A DNA stretch of 64,000 nucleotides from Acanthopleura granulata (GCA_016165875.1 JABBOT010000013.1:11221308-11285307); one strand, 5' to 3'. Shown: positions 45,071 to 57,807, counted from the first letter of the stretch. Notes: a model not told the origin generated them from the letters alone. Numbers and translations are program-made.

Positions 45071-45334
45071 TTTATTTATTTATTCATTTGATTAATGTTT
45101 TAAGCCGTGCTCAAGAATATTTCACTTATAAGACGGCGGACATCATTATGGTGGTAGGAAACCGGGTAGAGCCCAGGGGAAACCCACGACCATCCGCATG
45201 TTGCTGGCTGACCTTCCCACGTACGGCCGGAAAGGAAGCCAGCTCTTGAACTCACAGCGACCGTATTTGTGGGAGGCTTCTGGTTATTGTGCTGCGATAG
45301 CGCGCTAACGGACTGCGCACGGCGTCGCCCCATT
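45071..45334 (-). mobile_element. SINE, full length, reverse
   Basis: Tail at 45071, core and a clear tRNA-like head (GCTGCGATAGCGCGCTAACG) near 45290-45310. Confidence 0.9.
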
Positions 45335-45604
45335 CAACTTTGCACGCCTGGACAGAAAACACGGGAAAATATTCCAGTCTCGATCAAATGTCTTTCGGTC
45401 GAAAGCTGATATACTCAGCTTTACATTGTTTCATGAATAGACTGGCAAATATGCTTTTTCTTCTTGGCTACACGAAGCCTGAAGCTCAAAAGTTTGTAGG
45501 TTTTTTGCTGAATCGGGCGAATCGGAGATGGATAATCAAGCGATAGTTCTGTGTTTGATTTCTCAGCGATGAAAGCTGAGTGAGCCACCACATACTATCC
45601 ACCA

Positions 45605-48409
45605 AGTATTTATTGATTTATTTGATTGATATTCACCGTCGTACACATACGACCCCTGCCAACATTATTCCACCAAGTAAATTGTTCTGTCGATAAAACA
45701 ATTAAATACTTTGATTTGCTTCACTCCATAAAAGTTATACGCCTTCCTTTGCTCATCACTCCAGAACTGTACAGCTGTCATTTCACATTGCGACCATCAC
45801 TCTTAATCTCGGGCAAATGTTTCTCTGATTTGTCGCACACCAAGTTTGACCGGGGTTCCACCAATCAGAGCGACGTTTTTCTCTGTGACGCGAATACCTT
45901 GTTACCGGTTTTGTCCGACGAAACCAAAAAACAAAAAACAAAACTTTCGGATTTCGGCCTTTCTGTAGCCAAGAAAAAGCATGTTTGTTCGTCGATTCAT
46001 AAACCTGTGTAAAGCCAAGTGGGTGAGGTTTGCAACAAACCTCGTTTGGTTAAGATCGGAATATTTTTATTTGTTTTATGGCATTTGAGCCAAAAATGTC
46101 CCCTATAAACTAATTTGCATCCATAAAGGTTCAGTCAGAACTGTTCCTTATATTTTTCCTGTGTTAACCTATGGTTTGCACAACGTCTATTGTTTATTTT
46201 CACCGGCGTGAGGACGCAAGAATCGTCGACTATTCTCAACTACGTGCAACGAGCGTTGCTTAGCAATTTTCCACTGACTATAACTGGGACAAAATGCACA
46301 AAGTGGTGACGTGTCTGGAGTGACGGCATTGCCGTTCCCACAGCAACTGCGGTTTCCCTAGAGATCCGATCCTGGTATTTTTAGCTGTTGCTATGAGATT
46401 CCCCAGGCGACAAATTATGGCCGTCTTTGTCCGATCGTTGATACCCACCTTTTGGTTACGTTCAGTTTCAATAAAATTATGGCTGTTTCTGTTTTAATAT
46501 AGATACTGCTATTATTCCAAATGCTGTATGTATGTATTGCTTCTGAAAAGCCTGCACTCATTCACATTGAATTTGTAAAGCAGAATTTTAAACAATCCCA
46601 ACCCTTCGTTGTATGCCGTTTGCCGCATAAATGTGGCTCCACTGATCTAACGATGCACTGACGTGCCGAGCAGTACTGAACCACACTGACCTCTCCAGAT
46701 GTCATCGCTTCACCTTCGCTTTTCAGGAAATTGATTACTGCACAAAATTTCGTGTAAACATTGCGGAATTATACCGCAACGAAGATGTTTCGCCAGAAAA
46801 GCAAGGTTTTACTCTAGCTGTTGATCGGAACATAAAACTGAAAGTACAGTTGTATGCAGACGTGATTTAATTTGGTCATCGATGCATAAATTTGCCCGGT
46901 TACTGTTTTATTTAAAATTTTACTGCTGTGCAGCGATCTCCTCCTGGTTCATACCAAGAATAAATGAAGCTGACCTGTTCGATATGGTAGTACATTATTC
47001 AGGTGTCACCTATATATGCCATAAGGTCCTGCAATTGCACTACACAATCACCAGATCCCTTCTAAACCTATAGGTTCTAGTCTACAGTGACAGAGATCAA
47101 ATAATTTTAATATTTAGTTGTTTTCATATCTAATTTGGTGAACAGAGAATTTACTGCCTAATTCAGTAAACAGCGAATACAGGCAATTGAAAACTAAAAT
47201 AAAAGTGCCCCATGTCACATATCGAAGTACGTTGCATTGCGGTTTACTGTTCTTTTGAGACCTGTAAGGAATTTGAAAGGAAACTTAAATTTGATCAAAT
47301 AGACTACATGCATATTAAGCAAAGAGACACAGGTAGGGTTTTTCAGCTATGTTGTATAATTTCAAGCTGAAAATCAGTGCCTGGCATTTTAAAAACATTT
47401 GTTTGAAGACAGTGATAAGATCCAGATAGCCCTTGTCATATAATGTTCAACAAACGAGTTTAGGGCAAAGAAAGCTTTGTTCAAAATTATGTAAAACGGC
47501 AACTGGCATGGGTCTTGCCATTCTCTTTTGTCCAAAGAGAATGTTTTCATGTGCTAGCCGTCTCATAGCTTACACTACTAATATTCAGACAGGCATTCCT
47601 AAAATGGACACGTGACATCATGTCATTTAAACAACTCATAGACAGACCCCTGATAATGGATAATAAATCTAGTGATTGTATGATTAGACACATTATGGTA
47701 GCAGTTTGCTAAAGTCTACCAAAATCACACGCTCCCACAAGTCTGTACTGGGAATAAATTGATTACTAAGCGCCGCCTAGTCATAATTAAGACAAAATTT
47801 ACAAGTTTAAAAAGCGTACCATTATTCTAGTGACACTGTATAACCCAGATATCGTTGTCCGAGCCGTCCATGATATCAAATTGAGTCCGTCAAACTCCTG
47901 TCTTTTTTCCACACAAAGAGGAAGAACACGTGTTTCCTCTGTGACGTCACCAGCACAGTTATGTCGTTTAGCCATACAGATTGAATGAGTGTACATGCGT
48001 GGTAGACGCAACGTCGTATTTCCAGTTTCTGTATAGTGGCGAAGCAAAAACCCTGGTGTAATTTCTAGAGATCTAGCTTCATAGATTTACCACGCGCTTC
48101 AGAAATAAATGTCTGCAGCCATATAGACCAGCTTCCATCCCTCATCAGAAATAACTAAAGTTCAATTATTGTTTGTATTTTCTTTTAAAACAGAAGACGG
48201 ATTGCAGATTAAACACCCGCAAATGCATCCTGTTAAGTTACACCTAGGAGGCTGTTCAGTTATTCAAAGTGAATAAAATATGACAGATGGTACCTGTTAA
48301 CGCTGATAAACCGCAATATTTATGTAAAATGGTACATGGTGTAATGTTTTCTGTCACGCCAACTTTGCGACAAGAGGGTTAGTTTGGATTTTGATATTAT
48401 TTGTTGAAA
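45605..48409. other. No gene identified; SINE trace at the left edge
   Basis: TTTATTGATTTATTTGATTGATATTCACCGTCGTACACATACGAC-like sequence at 45605-45650 is a SINE tail trace. An open frame of 128 codons at 45626-46012 (plus) has no recognisable domain, starts inside that trace and is not supported as a gene. The rest shows no signal. Confidence 0.45.
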
Positions 48410-48770
48410 GGTTACTGAGTGAAAGGATACAAAACCATATGGGGTCTGTATGTGAGCTTCGCCCAGTATGAAGCTTATTTACCCCATATGGTTTCGTATC
48501 CTTTCACTCAGTAACCATTTATTGATTCTATCACACGGAAGACCCCAGAAACTACAATGAACTTTGTTTCTTGAGAAACAAAAGAAGAAGAAACAGTATT
48601 TTTCCAGGAGCTTTGAATTACGAAGCAGTGATCTAGGATATATGACGTCATAACGTTATTGACAGTGTTGTGTCAACGTTCCTTTGTGACGTTGCGTCGT
48701 TGGTGTCATTGTTGCGTGACATAGCAAATGTGCTTCATGGCGATCCCATACTGTTGAATCATCAAACGCA
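48410..48770 (-). mobile_element. Foldback (hairpin-ended) element, copy 2
   Basis: GGTTACTGAGTGAAAGGATAC...AACCATATGGGG at 48411-48453 pairs with CCCCATATGGTTTCGTATCC...CAGTAACC at 48482-48518, stems of over 35 bp with few mismatches. The body that follows is the reverse complement of 19200-19470. Orientation is opposite to copy 1. Confidence 0.8.
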
Positions 48771-48782
48771 CAGGGCGCGCTC

Positions 48783-49058
48783 TACAGTTTTGCCTTTGAA
48801 TGTGTAGAAAAAGTGCAATGACTGAACATATCCCCAAAATAACAGAAATATATTCTAATAATATCATTCTTATGACCAGTTACACCCCAAATGCACCTTT
48901 ATATCGTGTAAAACACTCTCATCCAACATATCACATCACACATCGGAACATGTGCTAGTCTTCAAAAAGTACACATTTTTTTTTACCTAAGTTCAAAGTA
49001 TGTATAAAGCAGTGACCTTTGGCCTCAGATTCACCCAGTTTCGACACTCGCACCATAT
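48783..49058 (+). repeat. Left copy of a 270-bp direct repeat
   Basis: Matches 50145-50398: CTACAGTTTTGCCT, CTAATAAT.TCATTCTTATGACC, TCTCATCCAACAT, AACATGTGCTA and AGTGACCTTTGGC, in the same order. It ends exactly where the solo LTR fragment begins. Confidence 0.85.
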
Positions 49059-49140
49059 TGTAAGAGTGCCACTGTTGGAGAGGGAAAATGACAAACATAT
49101 GGTTTGTTCAACTCTCAGACATCGATGTACTCTCTAACCC
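49059..49140 (-). repeat. Solo LTR-like repeat, 3' fragment (copy 2)
   Basis: TGTAAGAGTGCC...GGGAAAATGACAAACATATGG...CTCAGACA resembles the plus-strand left end of 41224-41927. The rest of the LTR is missing. Confidence 0.6.
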
Positions 49141-50137
49141 CAACAAAGACACTCCAGCCTCTACAAGAACAACAGCGAGTAACTGCTTATGCACCCTGTC
49201 AGGCCTGTTCAGGTCCCCAGCAGAGATATATCAGAGCGGTATTCCTGTCATCTCAGTTTAAGGTAATCTGAAGGCGAGCGCTTCTGTAGTACATCACAAA
49301 CACAGGTATGAGCCACTGGGCAAAAACTAGTCCACCTGTGTGGTCAGATCCTCCCTAATGCAATTTAATAAAATTTTAGACTGGGGCCAAAAATTACCAA
49401 ACTCTATACCACATACTTAAAGCATGTGTACAAAAATGCTTTCTTTTTTCACATTTATACAGGCACAGTGGTGCTAATAAAAAACCAACGCACCATGGTT
49501 TTGGTAACTGTGATAATTTTCCTTTTTAATGTTCAGAATACATCCATTCCAAAGCCAAAATACTCTGTGCAGGAAAAGATGCCCAGTCAGGTACCTGTAT
49601 GAGCGAAACTGTTTTGATTCAATAGCAATGTTCATACCACCCCTCCTGAAACCTATACAGAAAATTTAAGTGTGTTAATAAGTGCTGTACTTGAAAAAGG
49701 AAAAAAGCATCGCTGAAGTAAGATAATTTTGTCACAAGGTTGACTGAAGTGGCATGAATTGTCAATATTTGATCAGAAATGCACGTGCTTTTCACTTAAG
49801 GCTTCTTTTTTTTCTTTGAAGGCGCCGCAGAATTTCATAAATAATACCTTAAAACACTCTAACACATAGTCTATTACATGGTATTTGTGAAATGAGCCAC
49901 TAATAAATGAATTCATCTCCATACCCCCCCTCCCCTTAAAACACACAAAGAACCACAGGCTTATGGGGAGATATATTTATTAGAGTTGTCCACCCTTGGT
50001 CAAGTTTAGCCTCATTAGTGAATAATATACTTTCATTTCATCATGTGACATCCTTGCAGTTTACTTTATCACATATATACAGAAATTCAAAAGAAAACAC
50101 TATTGTCACTGAAACATGCACCATACCACAGTAGAGG
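49141..50137. other. No gene identified
   Basis: AT-rich spacer between the two copies of the 270-bp repeat; a C-rich tract sits near 49925. Confidence 0.45.
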
Positions 50138-50400
50138 GTGCAGTTTACAGTTTTGCCTGGGAATGTCTCCAAAATGAGAGAAATCTGTCCTAATAATGTC
50201 ATTCTTATGACCAGTTACGTCCCAAATACACTTTTATACTGGCAAGACAATCTCATCCAACATGTTACATCACACCTCGAAACATGTGCTACAGTCTTCA
50301 AAAAATACACTTTTTTGTATTTGAATGTTCAAAATATGTATAAAACAGTGACCTTTGGCTCAATAATCACCCAATTTCGACTCTCGCCCCATATTGTTTT
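50138..50400 (+). repeat. Right copy of the 270-bp direct repeat
   Basis: Partner of 48783-49058, about 1.35 kb downstream. Confidence 0.85.
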
Positions 50401-50544
50401 CTGTCCTGTATTTAAATGTTCATTGATCTGCACACAAAAAACATCATGATACGAACAGGTCAATATACCGAATGGTCGTGCATTTGGCGAATACATATCT
50501 CGCATTTTAGCATTTGTTAGATACAGTGTGCTGTGTGAGCGTTT

Positions 50545-50755
50545 CAATCAACGTCACAAGTTATTATTGCAAGAACCATTGTGTCCAGTATATTCTTCAC
50601 GCTAAGTTTCTTAAATTTGTGTCTAGTTCGGCTTAAACCGGGGATAGAGACGGTGTGCTCATATATCCAATATGATCAGCGCGTTTGATATTTGAACAGT
50701 TGCAATCAAAGCGCAACTGAGATACATATTTGATTATCGGCACCATATATACTGA
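50545..50755 (+). mobile_element. Penelope-like element 3'-end fragment
   Basis: Inverted relative of 22775-23100: TTATT.TTGCAAGAACCATTGTG, TAAGTTTCTTAAATTT, then CATATATCCAATATGA and GCGCAACTGAGATACATATTTGATTA, in the same order as the relic's RT C terminus and tail. Confidence 0.7.
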
Positions 50756-51172
50756 AGTGGTACACGATTTGTATAGTGATTTTATTCCTCCGACTAGAAC
50801 ATTCATTCCGTGTTTTCGTTATCATTCAAAACTGTTGACTGCTTCTCTTTGCACGAAATATTTTTTCCATATTTTATATACTTTCTTATTTCCTTGGTGG
50901 TTTGTGTTATTCTTCGTTTGTGGAAATTTATGTTGCGATTATTGACGCGGAACAAACCATTTCGGTTGACGGCTGTTCTACGAATGTCGGTTTCGACGCC
51001 AAGGTTGTTCTCTTCAGGTTTATCTAGACAACAGAGCGTGTCAATCTTTTATACACAGGCTTAACACATAAATACCATACGCCTTCGGTGGCATTATTTT
51101 GCTCTTATAATTCCTGTACTTAAAACTCGAATGTGTCTTATTACAGTCCATACGTGGGGAGCTGTTCATTTG

Positions 51173-51302
51173 TTTATTTCATTGGTGTTTCACTCCGTAC
51201 TCAAGAATATTTCACACATACGACGGCGGATAGCATTGTGGTGGAAGAAAACCGGGCGGAGTCAGGGGAAACCCATGACCATCCGCTGGCTGACCTCCCC
51301 TA
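51173..51302 (-). mobile_element. SINE, 5'-truncated
   Basis: Reverse copy of tail and core (TTTCACTCCGTACTCAAG, AAACCCATGACCATCCGC). Confidence 0.85.
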
Positions 51303-51709
51303 TACAAATTTTTCCAGAACAAGAAGATATAGTACCAGTTTATGGTTGTGATGTTCTCGCTAGCTCGGCTTTGTGGAGATGGGGTGCAGAGCTCACACAT
51401 ACTTTGCTCTAAATACCAAACATGGCTTCCCTGGTTTCTGTTGCTCACAAGGCCTACCTGACAATGTTTCCTTTTAAATCTGGATCTCCTCCAGTTGTTA
51501 CGAACCCCGTTTTCAAAATATTGTCTTATGACTTTTTTGGGGGGTTTTCACGCTAACCAGGTCTGTCTCTGACCTACATTTTTTTTCTGTGTCTACGTGA
51601 TAGCCTGCGCTGGAATTCAGTCGCGTGTTCTCAAAGCTTCCGTGTTTATGAGCTCGTGTCATCATACAAACCGCGTACTTTCTGGAAAGATGTATCCATA
51701 TTATAAACT

Positions 51710-51866
51710 CTCTTCGGCCGTACGTGGGAAGGTCTGCCAGCAACCTGCGGATGGTCGTGGGTTTCCGCCGGGCTCTGCCTGGTTTCCTCCCACAATAATG
51801 CTGGCCGTCGTCGTATAAGTGAAATATTCTTGAGCACGGCGTAAAACACAAATCAAATAAATAAAT
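51710..51866 (+). mobile_element. SINE, 5'-truncated, with 13-bp target-site duplication
   Basis: CATATTATAAACT is perfect at 51697-51709 and 51867-51879. The insert starts CTCTTCGGCCGTACGTGGG and ends in a short AAATA tail. Young, judging by core identity. Confidence 0.93.
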
Positions 51867-52001
51867 CATATTATAAACTTGCTTACTAACAAACCATCCA
51901 GAATTTTCTTTACCTTAGCCTATAAATATAAGTGACGAAATTGGTCATCTAGCAGTCATTTTATTTATATCCACTCGAGAGCACTCTGTTACTCAAGTTG
52001 A

Positions 52002-52647
52002 TGTGAGAGCAGTCATGCTTACTCTCTTTAACTTTGAAGGATTTTGTGGGATTTGGTAATATTTTTTCATACTATTCGACAATTTTGTCATTTTGTACTA
52101 TTGTTTCTTACGTAGCACTTTGTGAGCTTGTGTTCGGTTGGAGCTTGTATTGCTCATTGTCTCTGTGCCATTACGTACATTTCATCCCAGTTTAGCCTAA
52201 AAGTGATTTTGTGTATATTTCCGAGGAGTGAAACATACATCACCAGCTCGGCATCATGGACGCTATTGTCAACCCGTGTGGTGAGGAAAGTTGCATCTTG
52301 CCGGGGAGTTGAATATATACCATTGTCAGTGTACCGTGCCCTCTACCGTTCGTCACTACAGGGCTATCGCCCTTCGTTTTGAGAATTTCCAAGGATTGTG
52401 GACTCTATATTTACTTGGATGAACTTCACCAGTAAGAAACTATATATATATTTTTGTTATTGTTTCTATTATTTTCGTATCTTATTATCAGTTGTCCTAT
52501 TTGTCTATTTTGTTTTCATTTATGCATTGAACTTATTCAGGCGTCTTCGTGTTTCTTTGTTTGATCTTGTGTAAGGCCTATCGCTGTCTGAGAGTTGAAC
52601 AAGCCATTTGTGTATCAATTTTCCTCTCCGATAGTGCTCCCCTTACA
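52002..52647 (+). repeat. Solo LTR-like repeat, copy 3 (646 bp)
   Basis: TG...CA ends (TGTGAGAGC, CCCCTTACA), same family as 41224-41927 in opposite orientation. Shared blocks include CGGTTGGAGCTTGTAT, TTTTGTGTATATTTCCGA, GGACGCTATTGTCAACCCG, TTGCCGGGGAGTTG and GTTTCTTTGTTTGATCTTGTGTAAGGCC. No flanking duplication is visible. Confidence 0.7.
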
Positions 52648-52699
52648 CAGTGCACATTTAACCATTTTCAGTGTTACAAGGTTACGTCATACTATAAAA

Positions 52700-52925
52700 A
52701 GCTGCTCGTTAGTGCGTCCATCTCGAGGTCGTGAGATCCGGGGTCTATTCCGGGTCGAGTCATACAAAAGGCTTTTAAAAAATTGTACTTGTTGCTGGAT
52801 CGCGTGGCACCCGGCGCTGAAAGGTTAGAGACAGGAAACAGGACTGATTGACCCGGTTTGAGTATGATGTGACTGGGCGGTGTGTCATGTGTCATGCCAT
52901 ATTCCCTATTCAGGGGCGATACATG
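52700..52925 (+). mobile_element. Second SINE family (tRNA-derived)
   Basis: TAGTGCGTCCATCTCGAGGTC, GTGAGATCCGGGGTC (B-box-like), GGGTCGAGTCATACAAAAGG, TTGTACTTGTTGC and GTATGATGTGACTGGG occur in the order of a SINE I recall from mollusc sequence. Unrelated to the common SINE here. Confidence 0.7.
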
Positions 52926-54690
52926 CACAACATCTTCCTTATCTTTCTTAAAACTGACTGGTACAAAATGATAATTTCCCCCCCCCCCCAAAAAGAAAAA
53001 GAGGAAGTAATTAATTTTCCAACAGAGTATATCGATAATTGTTATGTAAGGCAAAAGTTTGTACATCCTATCTCTCGGGAAATTCTGATAGCCCTTACAT
53101 TCAGATACAAGCTGGTTTACAGCTACATTCCTTCATGTGCATTTAACTAACCGTCAGACGTTTTCGATAACATATAGATGTACCCTATAGCCCTCTAAAA
53201 TTTGCCAAAAGAAATTGCTTAGGCATTTTCAGGACAAAAGACAAAAAAAAAAAAAAAAATTTAGAGAACACGTGAGTATTAGGAATTCAAATTCGAATGT
53301 ACATGTATACATTTTAGCACTTCTCAGCTTGTGCCACGCTCTGTAAACTTCTAAAATTCCTCACGTGATACTAATCACTAGAACATCAGAACGGACTAAT
53401 ATATAAAGTGTACGTTGCAACTGATCCAAACCGCCTTGCTCTGCCACCAAGAAAAAAAAGTTACCTCGGTTTTTGCAAAGAAATAAAAAAATTGTCTTTC
53501 ATCTCACGCTATTATCACATAAATGCATACAGCCAAAAAAAAAGGTTGGTGTCAAAATCATAATATTCATTTATTTACTTATACCTTTAAATCGTGTTAC
53601 GGATTTAAGGCTGATTGAGTTTTTACTTTTCTTGTGAGGAAACATGCTCCGTGATTTAAAGCCACAGCGAGTGAGCATAGAAAAGGGTTTAAAATTGAGA
53701 GAAATCAATCTCAGAATTTAAATATTTTTGTTTAAAAGTAATTACATGTAGAATTTTACACTAACTATACGCATAAATTCGAAGGTAAAGGAATAAAATA
53801 AATATACAAACTCATTTAAACTACTTGCTTTCATTGTGGTAAACACACGCAAATATGAGGAGATATACAACAAACCACATGTGGCAGACATTAATCCAGG
53901 TGAAACTGATCGACAACAGGGGTTTATCACTAAATTTTCATAAATTTATGACTGGAACTTACAAAGCACGAACTGCCTCTAACACAGATATGTTTATGCC
54001 TCTCTGTATAACTTAGAGCCGCTGCACCAAGATATAGGCTGGAGGAAAGTTTGCTTCACCATTGGTTCCTATGTGCATGGCGTAGCACAAGCTACTGAAT
54101 AATTGCCGCTCTTTCTCAATGCAAATTTAGCACGAATGCTAGACCACATTACCGTGTCTATTAGTCCATTCAATAAAGGCGCTAAAAACCTATTTTACGT
54201 ACACTAATCCTGTGCTTCCTCTGACTGTGTGACTGGCCTATGTTAAGTTTTTATGTGGTGAAATTACTTAATTTAGACGTTCAGTGCTACCTGGTAACAG
54301 GATCGATAACTGCCTATCATGAGATATTGAAATGGACGAGCAATTTACATTTACAAACCAATAATAATAATAAAAAAAAATAAGAATAAATAAGAATTTA
54401 TTCAAGAGCGATAGGGGGAAAACATCGCTGCATAAGTCGGCCTTTGCCTCTGATTCTAACACATCTGCGACATCCGTACTACATAAAGACTAGAGACGTC
54501 AACTGGATATACCGTAGAGTATACACGGTGAATTTTTTCGCGTGACAGAACACTGTTGTCAAGCGAATGACGTCATAGTGTTCACCAGGATTGTTCCGAC
54601 CACACCCATTGAAAAGGGAGGATACGTTAGTACAGCACATGCCGTCTGCCCGTATGAAGCCCATTATCATCTCGACGAAGACGAAGAGTT
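52926..54690. other. No gene identified; homopolymer tracts
   Basis: C run at 52978-52989, A run at 53244-53260 and an AAT-rich stretch at 54360-54390. No coding or repeat structure supported. Confidence 0.45.
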
Positions 54691-54694
54691 AACT

Positions 54695-54825
54695 TCATCC
54701 CAGGGATAGCGCTAACCCAGGGTTAAATGTCTTTTCCCAGGGTTAGCTAACACCAGCTTAAATCTGCGTTGCTGAACCATGGGTTAGATATAGTGTTAGC
54801 TAAGCCAGGGTTAAATGATTGCATT
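54695..54825. repeat. Cluster of TAACCC(A)GGGTTA palindromes, left
   Basis: GCTAACCCAGGGTTAAATG, CCCAGGGTTAGCTAAC, CCATGGGTTAGATATAG and AGCTAAGCCAGGGTTAAATG occur within 130 bp. Each is a near-palindrome. Confidence 0.7.
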
Positions 54826-55254
54826 CTTCGTGTCAGTAGTAATGACTGGTCAATTTTAAAGACTGTGGAGTTCAAGGGTTGTAGGCATAGAGAGTTCCAG
54901 TGTGTGCCATGGCAACCGTGGAAAAAAATACATGTAGAGTGTTATGGCTTGTTTATGCCTATGTAGATAGTGAATCTTGTAAAAGTTATCAAAACCACAT
55001 TATAATTTTGTCTTCTACCTTTCCTGTACAAAAAACTGATAACATTGTCGCGATGTACCAATTGTAATAATTGTTGAACTATGTTGCTATGCCAGCTGCT
55101 CATTCTCCTTTACACTTTTCTCTGTTAATATATGTATCATGGATTAGATATGCATGTATAAACACATATAATTTATTTTTCCCAAATCAGTATAGTTTAT
55201 ATACAAAAAAATCCCCTTGATGTTACAAAAGTCGTGAATAATGTAAAATAAGTA

Positions 55255-55390
55255 AGGGGTAAGTCATTTAACCCATCTTCATCCATTGGTTAAAATTAAC
55301 CTTGGGTTAGTTCCAATTTAACCCAGGGTTAACTTCAACGCCGCTTTTAACTCAGGGTAGCAGATTAAACCAAGTTTTAGTCGCTAACCC
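55255..55390. repeat. Cluster of TAACCC(A)GGGTTA palindromes, right
   Basis: CATTTAACCCATC, TTAACCTTGGGTTAG, TTTAACCCAGGGTTAAC and AACTCAGGGTAGCAG. Mirrors the cluster 430 bp to the left, in partly inverted order. Confidence 0.7.
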
Positions 55391-57095
55391 CCTTCTGAAC
55401 AATCAGGCCACATTTGTAGGCCAAGATGTAAAATTTGAGGTTAAGATGCTGGAGTAGGTAGGAAACAGGATCAAAGAAACAGTGACGGGGTTGCGAATTT
55501 ATTTCCACGAGCATTTTCAAAATTAAAGAAATGTAGACAATTGTATCTCGCGGATAATTGCGACATGTGTGCAAATATACATATTCATGAAACAGAGCTG
55601 ACCGTTCAAGCAACATCGAATGTTCTGTAACGCCACATAAGCTTGTACGTTTACCTCTGGGAATAATATTCTGTCATGCTGTTTACTTCCGCGAATGAAG
55701 AGATTTGAACTTGTTCACTTGGTAGATTACCTTCATCATTTATATACTTTATTATACTTTATATAACGGCGAAATATCAGGATTTCTTTCAGCGATGAAA
55801 GTGCCATTTTCAAAGTATAGTTTATAGATATTACTTTTGTAGATTCATTTTTAGTACTTTACACCCATACGTCATGGCGTAGAAAAAAGATACATTCTGT
55901 TTCATGACGTTCCGTTTTGAGCTCAGCGGGATGACGTCACAATATACAAAGACAGGAATCCTGTGGTTTGTTTTACGTGGACTCTTCCTGCGGTCTCGTC
56001 CAAAAACAATGGACACTTCATTTTTGACTGTAGTTATCAAAGCATGTACGAAGTGATTGATGTCATTATTTCTTAAATACAGAAATTAAGATGTGAAGAA
56101 AGAAATGATCAGAAACTAAGAAAGTAAAAGGGAGAGGGGGACGCCTGAAGTTACATAAAACAATACATGTAGGTGGTTTAGACTAAACAAAGGTTACTAC
56201 AATGGAGTACAAGCTTTCTTTTAAAGAGATACTTTGATGTCAAAACATCTGTGTCTTAAAAGCGAGATGATTTGATAAAAACTGGGAGAGTGTGAACTGC
56301 TTGCCTAAATTGTGAAATTATTGCAGCGAATTAAAACCGATATTGAACGTTTCGTCAGAGTATACGGAAACAAAATATTTCTGTCCCTTCCACTTTGACT
56401 GGTGTGACGTCAGCCGCGAACACATGACGTCATCAATCGCTGACGTGTGAAACCCTCTTGACGTTATCCCAGCATAAATGCCTTACTCAATGTGACATCT
56501 GCCTGATTCGAAGTCATGCAGGGAATTTTATCATGTCACATGTTTTTCAAGGAATCTTCAGTTATAAATAGTTAAATAGTGTTATTCATCAAAATCCTTT
56601 TGAAACATTGTGAAAGGCTTACCCTGTAGGATTTCTTTCATATCATTGTGATATTTCGACGCAATTTATATTATGACCAGAGTAGCACTTTAAGGGGACT
56701 TAAAAATGTTTTTTTTAAAGTTCTAATTAGGTAAATGAAGCAAACATTAAATGAAATTAAATTAAGAATTTTCCCAACAGTCTGGCTTAATTAGTATTAC
56801 CACGTGCCCCATCCACGGAGATTTGCTTCAGAGAGCCACCTGGCGGGTTCCAAGCACTTCCCAGCGGGTTTTCCAGGCTTGCTTTGTAACGTGGGACGCA
56901 GATATTATCCGGAATGACCCCCAAAAGTGACTACGCTATCTAAAGCTAACATTCCTGAAGGGGAAGATTGTCAACTGGCATCCATCCACACCCTTCTGGA
57001 GTGAGTGTAGCGACAGCGAAGAGAGAGAAGTTTATTGTCACTGTTCACCCACTAGACGATGTTTGTGTGCAAGTTGACATATTTTTGACGAATTT
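55391..57095. other. No gene identified
   Basis: AT-rich sequence rich in TGACGTCA-like words (for example 55933, 56404 and 56424), which also occur elsewhere in the window. No coding supported. Confidence 0.45.
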
Positions 57096-57292
57096 TTTCA
57101 TTTATCTAAGAGGTGTTTCATACCCTACTCAAAAATAATTCACTACAAGACAGCGGCCAGCGTTATGGTAGGAGGACACCGGGAGGAGTAGGTAGAGCCG
57201 GCAGACCTTCCCACGTGTACGACTGGAGAGGAAGCCAACATAACCTGGACCTGAACTCACGGCGACCGCATTGGTGAGAGGCGCCTGACAGA
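57096..57292 (-). mobile_element. SINE, internally deleted, old
   Basis: Reverse copy with tail, core and a partial head (GGCGACCGCATTGGTGAGAGG). The segment giving GTGGGTTTCCCC in other copies is missing. Confidence 0.8.
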
Positions 57293-57807
57293 ATCTTAAA
57301 ATCTGTGCTTGTTATGAATTTCTTGATATATGCAAACATTGTCTTCGGGTTGAAAAACAGTTGGCTTTGTTTGAGCTTTGTAGCCAGAATGTGAGATCGT
57401 CCTGAGATAAAAGATAAGTGCAGTAAAAACGAGTTGATGAGGATCAGATGTTGTCCACCTTTCAACAATAAAAGAGTGATTTGAGGACCCAATGACCGAT
57501 TTGTGTGTCTATCTACCCTTTACTGAATGTAAACATCATAGGATTCATCGTTATCAGAGGTGCATGATTGGTATTTTCGAATACCGCTGAGGAATCAATA
57601 CATAATCTGTCAATTTGTTTTCTGGTATCACTGCATTTGACCAGCTTGTCTGCATGTCAGCTTGATGTCTGGTTGTCGATAGGGAGAGAAGCCATGCTGC
57701 CTGTCACTTGTGGATGTGTTCCCATGGTTAAAATCATGCATTGACATCCACTCCTTAGTATTTGATCACTCTATCTTTTGTTATAATGAAGGTAAAGTAA
57801 ACTTTTT

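Noticed and set aside
45626..46012. 128-codon plus-strand frame
   Set aside because: Starts in a SINE trace, no domain, no splice or codon signal; treated as chance.
52692..53066. 124-codon minus-strand frame with glycine run
   Set aside because: Lies over the second SINE and a poly-C tract; no independent coding evidence.
54479..54670. Cysteine-containing 63-codon minus frame
   Set aside because: No acceptor or donor and no paralogue in the window; cysteine spacing does not match the six-cysteine module.
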